Assembly: GCA_041738345.1 (NCBI GenBank)
Contig: JBGSPX010000037.1
Span: forward strand, 62,001 to 126,000
DNA from: Proteocatella sp041738345
Lineage (GTDB): Bacteria > Bacillota > Clostridia > Peptostreptococcales > Filifactoraceae
Length of the DNA: 64,000 bases
Reading direction: 5' to 3'
How positions within the stretch are numbered: the stretch's first letter is position 1; the number at the start of each line of letters is the position of its first letter. The notes beneath the pieces are model-generated. The model was not told the DNA's origin, did not search any database, and was given only the letters and a program-made list of their open reading frames with translations. A program made the translations under genes and the position numbers. Of this stretch, positions 25,454 to 34,125 are shown one piece after another.

Positions 25454-25729
25454 ATGAAACTAGAAATTACAGACAATGCGAAAGTTAAATTAGAAGAATA
25501 TAAAGAAAAAGAGGTTCCCCTAAGACTTATACTCAGTGGTATTTCCTGATGTGGCCCTACGTTTTCGATTGTTTCGGAGAAACATGACTCAGAAGATGAA
25601 ATTTATAATTTAAGTGGGGTTGATATAGCTGTAAGTAAAAATGTGTATAGTATCCTTGAAAAAGCAACTGTTGATTACTCTAATAAATTTCTTAGAAAAG
25701 GTTTTATTGTACTACCTGTGCCTAAATAA
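25454..25729 (+). CDS. HesB-like selenoprotein (in-frame UGA = selenocysteine 32)
   Basis: An ATG at 25454 with GGGAG upstream opens a frame of 92 codons that crosses one TGA at 25547-25549 and ends with TAA at 25727. Read with selenocysteine, the 91-residue product has GISUCGPTFSIV, aligning with GMSCSGPQFNLS of the cysteine paralogue at 23046: U32 lies on the conserved cysteine. The frame is coding-like on both sides of the TGA, with the same fold pattern (NLSGVDIAV, FLRKGFIVLPV). A hairpin follows the TGA. HesB-like selenoproteins are an established clostridial family of unclear function. Unlike the paralogue it has no cysteine-rich tail; U32 and C33 are its only redox residues. Standard gene callers miss it. 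Confidence 0.93.
25570..25584 (+). promoter_or_regulatory. Bacterial SECIS hairpin
   Basis: TGTTT and AAACA form a perfect stem around the loop CGGAG. The loop starts 25 bases after the UGA and carries adjacent G residues, as bacterial SECIS elements bound by SelB do. It lies inside the reading frame. Confidence 0.7.
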
Positions 25730-25750
25730 AAATATGTTTAATAAATTCTC

Positions 25751-25784
25751 AAGGAGCAAGCTTAAAAAGCCTGCTCCTTTTTTA
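25751..25784 (+). terminator. Terminator of the selenoprotein gene
   Basis: AAGGAGCA (25751-25758) pairs with TGCTCCTT (25772-25779), with an inner GCTT/AAGC stem, and six T follow on the plus strand. Confidence 0.85.
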
Positions 25785-25794
25785 TTTAAAATAT

Positions 25795-27144
25795 CTAGTT
25801 TGCAAGTTCTAAAATAGCACCTGCACAAATTTTTATGCCTTTTATTAGGCTCTCTACACTTATATGTTCATTAGGCTGATGGATTACATGGTCTTCACCA
25901 GGAAATTCTGGTCCAAATGCCACCATATTTGGGAATGATTTAGCATATGTGCCTCCACCAATTCCTATTAGTGTAGCTTTATCTCCTGTATATGCTTCAT
26001 ACACTTTTGAAAGTTTTACTATAAGTTCACTCTCTTTTGGTACATAAAGTGGATTAACTCTCTTCACATCAGAAATTTCTATACCATATTTTTGTGATTT
26101 TTCAACTATAGTTTCTTCTATAAAGTTTGGTTTTTTGGTAACTGGATATCTTATATCTACTGTAACTGAAATGGTATCATTTTCAAAAGATACTAAGCCT
26201 AAATTCATAGTAAGTGGACCTGATTCCTTATCGCTACAAGCTATCCCAAGCGTTTTTCCATCGGTCTCCATGTTTATCTCTTTATTTACGAAGTCAATAA
26301 ATGATTTAAAATCTCCTTTTATATCTGCATTTTCAAGACATTTGATTAGTTTTAAGAAAGCATTTTCTCCTTTTTCTGGAGTACTTGCATGTGCAGATTT
26401 TCCTAAAACCTCACACTCAAAATCTCCACTGTAAGTCTTTCCTTCTATTATTACGTCTGTTTCTGTTTCCATAGCTATTGTAACTGATGGCATAACTACA
26501 TTTTTAGCAGTTCCTCCAACTAGTTTTTTTAGTTTATAATTTTCATTATTGGTTAAGGTTTTTTTGAACATTAAGGCAATCATACCTTTTTCTGCGTTTA
26601 TTATTGGAAAATCCGCATCTGGAGTAAATCCTGCTACTGGCATTTCTTGTCCAGAACTTATATAGTGAGCTACACAGTTACTCCCACTTTCTTCATCGGT
26701 TCCAAAAATTACTCTTATTCTCTTATCATGGTTTAAGCCTAAATCCTTTATCGCCTTAAGTGCATAAAGTGCTCCTATAGTAGGCCCCTTATCATCACTA
26801 ACTCCTCTTCCATACATTATCCCATTATGTATTTCTGCGCCAAGCGGATCGTAATTCCAGCCTTCACCTAAAGGCACTATATCAAGGTGTCCTAGTATTG
26901 CCACCATCTCTTCGCCTTCACCGATTTCTGCATATCCTATTTTATTGTCAATATTTGCAGTTTTAAGCCCAAGTTTTTGTGCTTGCTCTAAAGCATTGAT
27001 TAGTGCGGCTTTAGGTCCTTCTCCATATGGAGCATCTTCTTTGGGCTCACCTTTTATACTACAAATTTTTACATTTTCTCTTATTCCCTCGAATATTTCC
27101 CCTTGCATTTCATCAATTTTTTGTCCTAAAACTTCATAGTTCAT
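25795..27144 (-). CDS. pepV: M20-family dipeptidase, PepV type
   Basis: 449 residues. Zinc-site motifs of M20 peptidases appear in order: GHLDIVPLGEGW (about 84-95), GRGVSDDKGPTIGALYA, GTDEESGS, DADFPIINAEKG and the late HQPNEHIS. The lid domain lies between about 180 and 320. PepV enzymes cleave dipeptides, often with D-amino acid or beta-Ala tolerance. It is last in the operon with a MurE-like ligase and an aspartate racemase; a link to peptide recycling is inference. GGAGG precedes the ATG. Confidence 0.92.
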   Translation of the reverse strand: MNYEVLGQKIDEMQGEIFEGIRENVKICSIKGEPKEDAPYGEGPKAALINALEQAQKLGLKTANIDNKIGYAEIGEGEEMVAILGHLDIVPLGEGWNYDPLGAEIHNGIMYGRGVSDDKGPTIGALYALKAIKDLGLNHDKRIRVIFGTDEESGSNCVAHYISSGQEMPVAGFTPDADFPIINAEKGMIALMFKKTLTNNENYKLKKLVGGTAKNVVMPSVTIAMETETDVIIEGKTYSGDFECEVLGKSAHASTPEKGENAFLKLIKCLENADIKGDFKSFIDFVNKEINMETDGKTLGIACSDKESGPLTMNLGLVSFENDTISVTVDIRYPVTKKPNFIEETIVEKSQKYGIEISDVKRVNPLYVPKESELIVKLSKVYEAYTGDKATLIGIGGGTYAKSFPNMVAFGPEFPGEDHVIHQPNEHISVESLIKGIKICAGAILELAN

Positions 27145-27173
27145 AAAATTTCTCCTCCCTAAACATATAATTT

Positions 27174-28151
27174 TTAAAACCGAATACTTATTTCACCAGA
27201 ATTAAGTGTGATAATACCAGTTTGTGTTTCTATTATAAGAAAGCCGTTTTTATCTATATCTACAGCTTTTCCTTTTATAGACGTTTCTTCACCCATATTT
27301 AATACGTTTACAAATTTACCTATAACTATAGATTTAGATTTATAATACTCAATAATCTGTGAATCTTCTATTTCAGAAATACATTTATCAACTTCTAATA
27401 TTAACTGCGAAATAAGCATATTCCTTGTAATGTTGTTTGTATTTCCACTATATAAAGCCCCCGCTTTATTAATGATATCTTCTGGAAAACCATCATTTGC
27501 AGCATTAAAGTTAATTCCTATTCCAAGTATTATCTTATCTATAGTTCCTGTTTCAAAATTAGTGACTGCTTCTGTTAATATCCCACATACTTTTTTGTCG
27601 TTTACATATATATCATTAATCCATTTTATACTAGTTTCTATCCCTGTGATTTTTTCAATAGCTCTACTTACTGCCACGGAAGCTGCTACAGTAATTAATA
27701 TCGAATTCTCAAGTTTTAAAAATGGTTCTAATATAAAGGTGCAGTATATACCACTGTCTTCAGGTGAAAAAAAACTTCTACCGAGTCTTCCTCTTCCTGC
27801 CGTTTGTGTATTTGCAATTATTAAATCTGGTGCCGCATTATCCTCAAGTAGTAGTTTTTTTGCATAAGTATTTGTAGAATCCACAGTTTCTAAATATTTT
27901 ATGTTCTTCTGTTTTCCAAATTCATATAACTTTTCATTTATTATCTTTGCTGATATCAAATCTTCACATTCTAATAATCTATATCCTTTGTGATGAATTG
28001 ACTCAATATTGTACCCTTGAGTTTTGAGTTCATTTATTATTTTAAAAATAGCACTTCTGGTTATATTTAATTGCATTGATATCTCACTACTTGATACACA
28101 TTCTCCATTTTTAGAATAGAGTATATGCAGTACTTTTTCTCTATTTTTCAT
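27174..28151 (-). CDS. birA: Biotin operon repressor / biotin-protein ligase
   Basis: 325 residues, bifunctional type. Residues 1-65 form a helix-turn-helix (GECVSSSEISMQLNITRSAI). The ligase domain has TAGRGRLGRSFFSP, the biotinyl-AMP loop, and KWINDIYVNDKKVCGIL; the small C-terminal domain follows. It biotinylates carboxylase or decarboxylase carrier proteins and may repress biotin genes. It starts 3 bases after murE. Confidence 0.94.
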   Translation of the reverse strand: MKNREKVLHILYSKNGECVSSSEISMQLNITRSAIFKIINELKTQGYNIESIHHKGYRLLECEDLISAKIINEKLYEFGKQKNIKYLETVDSTNTYAKKLLLEDNAAPDLIIANTQTAGRGRLGRSFFSPEDSGIYCTFILEPFLKLENSILITVAASVAVSRAIEKITGIETSIKWINDIYVNDKKVCGILTEAVTNFETGTIDKIILGIGINFNAANDGFPEDIINKAGALYSGNTNNITRNMLISQLILEVDKCISEIEDSQIIEYYKSKSIVIGKFVNVLNMGEETSIKGKAVDIDKNGFLIIETQTGIITLNSGEISIRF

Positions 28152-28154
28152 ATA

Positions 28155-29648
28155 TTATACCTCAAGTGTATCTATATATTTTTCTACAATCTCAACGTCC
28201 GAAATAGTTTCTATATATTCGGTGCCTCGTTTTTGTCTAGTTTCTCTTCCTTTTCCAGTTATAAGCACTACTGAGTTGCTATCATAATGCTTAAGTGCAG
28301 TTTTTATAGCTTCTTCTCTATCTAAAATTATTTTACAGTTTGAATTTATTGGTAATGCAAAGCTTTCTATTTCTTTACATATATTTTCTAAAGCTTCTTC
28401 TCCATGGTCTTCTTCTGTTATTATAACTAGATCAGAATTTTTTGCGGCAAGTTCACCTAAATCTTTTCTTCTTGCAAAGGCTTTGCCCCCAGGACATCCA
28501 AACACTGTAATTATTTTTTTATTTGGATATTCAGTCTTTGTAGACTCAAATAGCGTTTCAAAGCTGAGCTTATTATGAGCATAATCCACTATTGCTGTAA
28601 TGTTTTTTTCTCTGTTTAAAAATAGCTCCATTCGCCCACTTACTTGTGCACTTACTAAACCATCATATATGTTATTGTACGGAATGTCAAGTTCTGTCGC
28701 TACTGCAATTGCGGTTGCTGCATTAAATACATTGAATAGCCCTGCCATCATTATTTTAAAAGGCTTTGCTTCTCCTGCGCATATGATTTCAAACTCTACA
28801 CAGTCTTCTTTCTTAACTATATTGTTTATTAAATATTTACTTTCTTTGTTTTCTCCAAATTTTATTATATTGGCTTTTGTATTTGAGATTATATCTTTAG
28901 GAAATTCAAGTTTATCCCAAACTATCATATTTTTTGCTATATCGAACAGCTTATTTTTAGACATAAAATAATCTTCAAACGAGCTATGTTCTACATCACT
29001 TATATGGTCTTCTCCAATGTTTAAAAAGCATCCCATATCAAATTCAACGCCTGATACTCTATCGTATTTTAGTGCTTGACTAGAAACTTCCATAATACAA
29101 TATTTAAGATTATTTTGCTTCATATTGTTAAAATGCCAATGCAGTTTAAGTGGCTCTGGCGTTGTAAGATGAGATTCTTCAAATATGCTTCCGTCGTAGT
29201 TTTCTATTGATGAAAGAATTCCTGCAGGTTTTTCTCCTATGCTTTTCATATAATTATCTATTATACTTTTTATAAAATATGCCGTAGTCGATTTTCCTTT
29301 AGTTCCTGTAATCCCTATAAGTTTAAACTCTTTCCACGCATTATCATAGTAATAGCAACCTATAAGCGCCATCGCTTTTCTAATATTATTAACAAGTATA
29401 TAGTCTGCACTTTGCTCTGTTAAGGCTTTGTTTTCAGTTACATAGCATGCGATTCCTCTATTTATCGCCTCATCTAAATAAGCTTTCTTAAAATGAGCTC
29501 CTTTGCAGAAAAATAAACTGTTTTTAACTACTTCTTTTGAATTATCAGTTACTGATTCTATTTCTAGTGCTTCGTTTCTAATGTTTGACGCTATTATAAG
29601 CTGTTTTTGATCAAGTATTGCTAAAATATCTTGTAATGTTTTTTTCAT
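28155..29648 (-). CDS. murE: MurE-like UDP-MurNAc-dipeptide : amino acid ligase
   Basis: 497 residues of the Mur ligase family: N-terminal UDP-binding domain, ATP loop GITGTKGKSTT (112-122), the carbamylated-lysine region with K231 (YFMSKNKLF), HNK/YAHNKLSFE, and GCPGGKAFARRKDLGELA. It adds the third residue to UDP-MurNAc-L-Ala-D-Glu. The specificity loop is TEEDHGEE at 411-418, where meso-Dap enzymes have DNPR and lysine enzymes such as S. aureus have DDPN; it fits neither. Its neighbours, an aspartate racemase and an ATP-grasp ligase, point to unusual wall chemistry. It may be the main MurE or a second ligase. Confidence 0.85.
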   Translation of the reverse strand: MKKTLQDILAILDQKQLIIASNIRNEALEIESVTDNSKEVVKNSLFFCKGAHFKKAYLDEAINRGIACYVTENKALTEQSADYILVNNIRKAMALIGCYYYDNAWKEFKLIGITGTKGKSTTAYFIKSIIDNYMKSIGEKPAGILSSIENYDGSIFEESHLTTPEPLKLHWHFNNMKQNNLKYCIMEVSSQALKYDRVSGVEFDMGCFLNIGEDHISDVEHSSFEDYFMSKNKLFDIAKNMIVWDKLEFPKDIISNTKANIIKFGENKESKYLINNIVKKEDCVEFEIICAGEAKPFKIMMAGLFNVFNAATAIAVATELDIPYNNIYDGLVSAQVSGRMELFLNREKNITAIVDYAHNKLSFETLFESTKTEYPNKKIITVFGCPGGKAFARRKDLGELAAKNSDLVIITEEDHGEEALENICKEIESFALPINSNCKIILDREEAIKTALKHYDSNSVVLITGKGRETRQKRGTEYIETISDVEIVEKYIDTLEV

Positions 29649-30356
29649 CTAAATATTCACCAGCTTTCCGCCACAAAGTTCTATAGCTTTTCTCACTAAT
29701 ACTTTTTGTGCATCTACATAAAACTCTTCCAATTTATTTATCTGTGCATAATATGAAAGCTCTGTGCAACCTAAAACTATTGCCTGTGCGCCACACTGCT
29801 TAAGCTCACTAGCTATTGCCTCAAAGCTTTCTTTCGAAGGCTCTTTACCAGCTTTTATTTGCTCATAAATTATCTCCATTACTTTTTTTTGCATAGCTTC
29901 ACTTGGGTATATCGTATCTATTCCAAATTTTTCCATCTTTAGTTTGTAGATATTACTATTAAGGGTTCCGTCTGTAGCCATTATTCCAGCTTTTTTTACC
30001 CCTCTTTGTTTAAGCACGTTTGCAGTTTCTTCAATCATATCTATAAACGCTATTTTAGTGCTAAGTTTTAGTTTATCGATAAAATAGTGTGAAGTATTGC
30101 ATGGCATAGCTATATAATCTACTCCAAAGTTTTCTAGCTTAAGTGCATCATTCAAAAGTTTCTCAAATACAGGTTCTGTATCTCCGCTTAATATAGCACT
30201 TGTTCTATCGGGCATACTTGCATGGTTTATTATAACCATATCTATATGTTCTTGATCCTTTGAAGCAATTGTATTGTTTATTACGTCTTGATAAAATGAC
30301 TGTGTCGCTTGAGGCCCCATTCCTCCAATTACACCTAATATTTTTCTATTTTCCAT
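29649..30356 (-). CDS. Aspartate/glutamate racemase family, probable aspartate racemase
   Basis: 235 residues with GVIGGMGPQAT (8-18), the two catalytic cysteines C86 (MPCNTSH) and C197 (LGCTELS), and the two-lobed PLP-independent racemase pattern. The GGMGP start and length are typical of aspartate racemases rather than MurI. It overlaps the upstream ligase by one base and is followed by murE. In Enterococcus faecium an aspartate racemase is paired with an ATP-grasp D-aspartate ligase to build the D-Asp side chain; the same role is likely here. Confidence 0.88.
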   Translation of the reverse strand: MENRKILGVIGGMGPQATQSFYQDVINNTIASKDQEHIDMVIINHASMPDRTSAILSGDTEPVFEKLLNDALKLENFGVDYIAMPCNTSHYFIDKLKLSTKIAFIDMIEETANVLKQRGVKKAGIMATDGTLNSNIYKLKMEKFGIDTIYPSEAMQKKVMEIIYEQIKAGKEPSKESFEAIASELKQCGAQAIVLGCTELSYYAQINKLEEFYVDAQKVLVRKAIELCGGKLVNI

Positions 30357-31567
30357 TATTTATCTCCTAGATATTTTTTATATTTTACAAAATGGGACAT
30401 CTGTGATTTGAATATAGAAAGATTTCTGCGAAGTACTTTATCTTTTGAATAGAATAGAGGATTGACATAATTTCCTTCTGCTATACATTTTTTCATAGCT
30501 TGCTTATATTTTTCTAACTTTATATATTTAAAGGCCACTTGTTTTGGTACCATCATCCATAGTTTCTCATTTGAAACCATAGTAGTTTGTGTAATTTCTT
30601 TTCCCTCAATATATTCATCTACAACCATCTTCGCTAGATTATAGCCTGAGTTTGTAACATAAAAATTACTTCTTCCTTGACGAGGATTTATTTCAAAAGC
30701 CTTGTATTTTCCGTCTCTTTCATCATACTTTATATCAAAGTTTGAGAATCCTATATAGTTTAGATTTTCCAAAAGAAGTTTGTATTTTTCGTATAGTTCT
30801 TTATTGTATTCATTTAAAATTACTGCATGATTTCCAATGCCTTTTGGAGTATGTTCTTCTAATAGTACATGTCCAAGTGCCATAAGCTTTACTTTTCCAT
30901 GTTTATCTGAATATGAGGTAAGTACTCTCATATTTGTATCATCCCCTGGAATGAATTCTTGAATTATTATGCCCTTACTGTAACCCGCATTAAAAATTTT
31001 ATTTACAGTTTCAACAAGTTCTTCTTTTGTATCTACTAGAAACACTTTATTTTGGCCTTCAAACGGATATCTCCAATATTCCACACTATCTGAAGGTTTT
31101 ATTATATAGGGTGCTCCAAAGCCTAATTCTGAATCCCTTGGAGTTTCTTTTTCGTAAGTAAATGTTGACGGAAAATCTATTCCATTTGCCGCACATACTT
31201 CATAGAATGTTTTCTTATCAGTAAGAGGTTCAATTTTTTCAAAATCCATATATGGTGCTATTATGTTGTTTTCAAGTTTGGCTAGGTTTTTACTTATTAC
31301 TTCTACATAGCTGTCCCCACATCCTATTAATATTATTTTGGTATCTTTGTGCGCTTTTGCAAATCCATTTATATTTTCTAAAAATACAGCTGTAGTATCC
31401 ATCTTAGGATCAGCCTTTAGCTCTAATATGCTACTGTTGTTACAAGGCCCACTTATACTTTTACAAAAAACAAAAGATTTTAAATTGTATTCTTGATGAA
31501 ATGCTCTCGCCATACTATATACATTTATATCATTTCCCATTAAAACTGGAATAAATTTCTCGCTCAT
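30356..31567 (-). CDS. ATP-grasp carboxylate-amine ligase, probable D-aspartate ligase
   Basis: 403 residues with the ATP-grasp fold: substrate-side PYMDFEKIEPLTDKKTFYEV (105-124), ATP lysine in PYIIKPSDS (153-161), IIIQEFIPGDD and the metal-binding D278 and EINPR (E292, N294). GMG-type wall ligases such as E. faecium Asl(fm), which attaches D-Asp to the lysine of the peptidoglycan precursor, share this architecture. The adjacent racemase and MurE-like genes support that role; the sequence alone does not identify the substrate. Strong GGAGG before the ATG. First gene of the operon. Confidence 0.8.
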   Translation of the reverse strand: MSEKFIPVLMGNDINVYSMARAFHQEYNLKSFVFCKSISGPCNNSSILELKADPKMDTTAVFLENINGFAKAHKDTKIILIGCGDSYVEVISKNLAKLENNIIAPYMDFEKIEPLTDKKTFYEVCAANGIDFPSTFTYEKETPRDSELGFGAPYIIKPSDSVEYWRYPFEGQNKVFLVDTKEELVETVNKIFNAGYSKGIIIQEFIPGDDTNMRVLTSYSDKHGKVKLMALGHVLLEEHTPKGIGNHAVILNEYNKELYEKYKLLLENLNYIGFSNFDIKYDERDGKYKAFEINPRQGRSNFYVTNSGYNLAKMVVDEYIEGKEITQTTMVSNEKLWMMVPKQVAFKYIKLEKYKQAMKKCIAEGNYVNPLFYSKDKVLRRNLSIFKSQMSHFVKYKKYLGDK

Positions 31568-31596
31568 ATATTTCCTCCAAAGATTTTATTGTCTAT

Positions 31597-31602
31597 ATTA
31601 TA
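31597..31602 (-). promoter_or_regulatory. Possible -10 box of the ATP-grasp/racemase/murE operon
   Basis: A consensus TATAAT on the minus strand about 30 bases before the ATP-grasp ligase start; no clear -35 at 16-18 bases. Confidence 0.35.
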
Positions 31603-31646
31603 TTTTAATACTTGCTGACTCATTGTGCAATAAATACTCACAAAAT

Positions 31647-31666
31647 ACGGAGACAAAAGTCTCCGT
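31647..31666 (-). terminator. Terminator after rsmI
   Basis: Perfect 8-base GC-containing stem (31647-31654 with 31659-31666) with a 4-base loop directly behind the rsmI stop; on the minus strand it is followed by ATTTTG, on the plus strand by T6. Confidence 0.7.
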
Positions 31667-31669
31667 TTT

Positions 31670-32494
31670 TTAGTTATCTATGTTCATCGCTATATCATAA
31701 ACTCTGTTTTTAGGGATATTCGAATTTTTGCTTATATATTTTACTGCATCTTTTTTTGACATTCCCTCATCAAGTTTTTCTATAATAAGACTTTCTATAT
31801 CCGAATCGTTATATTCAAAAACCTCTTCAATTTTATTGCCTTTTACGACTATTACTAATTCGCCTTTTATCTGAGTCGTTTCTGCAAATTCTATTAAAGC
31901 TTCTATGTTTGTTCTTTTATAGGTTTCGAATTTCTTAGTTATCTCTCTTGCTAATACAATTTCTCTATTTCCTAAAGCTTTATTTAAATCTTTTAATAGT
32001 TCCCCAATTCTATGAGGAGATTCATAAAACACAAGTTCGCCCTTATAGGCCTTATATTTTTCTAATATTTTTAGACGCTCTTTAGATTTTCTAGGAAGAA
32101 ACCCTACAAAAGTAAAATCTTCATCTACAATTCCTGACCCAATTACTGCTGTAACAAATGCACATGCTCCTGGAAGTACTGTAAATTCTAAAGAATTTTC
32201 TATGGCAGCTTCTATAATTATTTTTCCAGGGTCTTGAATCCCTGGCATTCCTGCATCAGATACAAGAGCTATATTTTTCCCATCTATTAAATCTTTTATA
32301 ATTTCATCTTTTTTAGCAAACTCATTATGCTCGTGTATGCTTATAAGTTTATTTTTTATTTCATAGTGATTCAAAAGCTTAATTGTATGCCTTGTATCTT
32401 CACATGCTATATAATCTACTTCTTTTAGTACATTTAATACTCTTATGGTGATATCTTCCAAATTACCTATTGGCGTAGGACAAATATAAAGCAT
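31670..32494 (-). CDS. rsmI: 16S rRNA 2'-O-methyltransferase (C1402)
   Basis: 274 residues of the SAM-dependent tetrapyrrole-methylase fold. It starts LYICPTPIGNLEDITIRVL and has ACEDTRHT, SDAGMPGIQDPG and VLPGACAFVTAVIGSG, the family signatures. It methylates the ribose of C1402 in 16S rRNA. Last of the tmk-holB-ricT-trmN6-rsmI group common in Firmicutes. Confidence 0.95.
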   Translation of the reverse strand: MLYICPTPIGNLEDITIRVLNVLKEVDYIACEDTRHTIKLLNHYEIKNKLISIHEHNEFAKKDEIIKDLIDGKNIALVSDAGMPGIQDPGKIIIEAAIENSLEFTVLPGACAFVTAVIGSGIVDEDFTFVGFLPRKSKERLKILEKYKAYKGELVFYESPHRIGELLKDLNKALGNREIVLAREITKKFETYKRTNIEALIEFAETTQIKGELVIVVKGNKIEEVFEYNDSDIESLIIEKLDEGMSKKDAVKYISKNSNIPKNRVYDIAMNIDN

Positions 32495-33241
32495 TTAATA
32501 ACCTCCCAAAGTCTCACTGCTGTAAATTTGGTTTATCTCGTCAGAATATTGTCCTTTTTCATTATAAACATACAGTGGATCTAAAAATTTGATTCCTGGA
32601 TTAGCTGATTTTACATATTTAAGCATCACAAGATTTGGTGCTTTTGTAACATTTGGATGCACAAACCTTATTTCCTTTGGCTCTAATTTGTATTTTTTTG
32701 CAAGTTCAATAAGATCTACCAATCTATCTGGTCTATGAATTATAAAAAAAGGTTTATTCGGTTTTAAAAGATAAGCAGCCGTCTCCATTACATCTGAAAG
32801 GTCACATTTTACTTCATGTCTAGAAATCAATTTTTTTATATTATCTGATTTCAAGGTATCTGCTTTAAAATAAGGAGGATTTGATACAACAAAATCCATA
32901 GAAGCTTTATTAAATAAATTTGATTTATTTTTCAAATCATCATTTATGACTTCTATCCTATCTGAAAGTTTATTAAGAAACACTGAACGCCTTGCCATAT
33001 CTGCAACTTCTTCCTGTATTTCAAGTGCATACACTTTAGAAACCTCTGACTTTGCCGCTAATATAATTGGAATTATTCCCGTTCCAGTCCCTATGTCTAC
33101 ACCTACATTCCCTTTTTTTAGCTTGCAGAAATTAGCTATAAGCACTGCATCTATTCCAAATTTAAAACCATCTGATGATTGTATTATTTTATAATTTTTC
33201 ATCTGTAGATCTTCTATCACTTCTGATTGCTTTAATTCCAC
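32495..33241 (-). CDS. tRNA1(Val) adenine-N6 methyltransferase-like (YfiC/YabB)
   Basis: 248 residues. The SAM fold motif is VDIGTGTGIIPIILA near 45-59 and the N6-adenine catalytic motif is VSNPPYFK near 120-127. The Firmicutes member of this group (YabB) sits in the same gene order next to rsmI and ricT. It abuts rsmI without a gap. Target RNA is by family only. Confidence 0.87.
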   Translation of the reverse strand: MELKQSEVIEDLQMKNYKIIQSSDGFKFGIDAVLIANFCKLKKGNVGVDIGTGTGIIPIILAAKSEVSKVYALEIQEEVADMARRSVFLNKLSDRIEVINDDLKNKSNLFNKASMDFVVSNPPYFKADTLKSDNIKKLISRHEVKCDLSDVMETAAYLLKPNKPFFIIHRPDRLVDLIELAKKYKLEPKEIRFVHPNVTKAPNLVMLKYVKSANPGIKFLDPLYVYNEKGQYSDEINQIYSSETLGGY

Positions 33242-33243
33242 TA

Positions 33244-34125
33244 TTAATCCTCTAATTCTCTCAATTCTTTTTCTAATTCTCTATCTATTCTCTCATTAAC
33301 TTTTTTAGCATATTTTAAAACCGTTATATCTTTAAGTTTATATCTTTTCATCTCTATAATATCATTATTTTTATCAATTTGTACTTTAATTTCTTCCGTC
33401 AGTACATATACATCTACTACTTTACCGTCTCCATCTGGCGTTTTAACTCTACTTCCTGGTGCAGGCATTACAGAAATCATGTCTTCATAAACTTCATGTT
33501 CATATTTTAAGCAGCAAAATAATCTTCCGCATATCCCTGAAATTTTAGTTGGATTCAAAGATAAGTTTTGATCTTTCGCCATTTTTATAGATACTGATTG
33601 GAAATCTCCAAGCCATGTAGAACAGCATAGTGGTCTTCCACAACAACCTAATCCTCCAAGATTTTTAGCTTCATCTCTAACTCCAATTTGTCTAAGTTCT
33701 ATTCTAGTTCTAAATATAGCTGCTAAATCTTTTACAAGCTCTCTAAAATCAATTCTACCTTCTGCTGTAAAATAAAATATTAATTTATTTCTATCTAGAG
33801 TATATTCCGTCCCCATCAGTACCATTTCTAAGCTATTATCTATAGATTTTTTTTCAAATACTTTTCCAGCTTCTGCTGCCAATATTTTATTTTCTTCATA
33901 GTTGCTTATATCTTCTTCGGTCGCAAGTCTTAATATAGGCTTTAATGGTGCGACAATAGATTCTTCTTCAATTAGTCTGTTTCCGATGGCAATATTTCCT
34001 AACTCCAAGCCTCTTGCAGTTTCTACTATTATTTTATCGCCTGAATTATATATTTCTTCACTTGGAGAGAAGTAGTATATTTTCCCAGCTTTTTTAAATC
34101 TCACTCCAACTATTTCTGTTTTCAT
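33244..34125 (-). CDS. ricT: RicT (YaaT, PSP1 domain) RNase Y specificity factor
   Basis: 293 residues with the PSP1 C-terminal domain. The cysteine-rich run GGLGCCGRPLCCSTWLGDF is near 150-168 and CGRLFCCLKYE near 190-200. In Bacillus the RicT-RicA-RicF complex binds 4Fe-4S clusters through such cysteines and tunes RNase Y. Overlaps holB by four bases (ATGA). Confidence 0.92.
   Translation of the reverse strand: MKTEIVGVRFKKAGKIYYFSPSEEIYNSGDKIIVETARGLELGNIAIGNRLIEEESIVAPLKPILRLATEEDISNYEENKILAAEAGKVFEKKSIDNSLEMVLMGTEYTLDRNKLIFYFTAEGRIDFRELVKDLAAIFRTRIELRQIGVRDEAKNLGGLGCCGRPLCCSTWLGDFQSVSIKMAKDQNLSLNPTKISGICGRLFCCLKYEHEVYEDMISVMPAPGSRVKTPDGDGKVVDVYVLTEEIKVQIDKNNDIIEMKRYKLKDITVLKYAKKVNERIDRELEKELRELED

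Noticed and set aside
25454..25729. Reading the TGA at 25547 as a nonsense mutation and the gene as a pseudogene
   Set aside because: The TGA lies exactly on the conserved cysteine position, the frame is clean on both sides, a SECIS-like hairpin follows, and promoter and terminator are intact.
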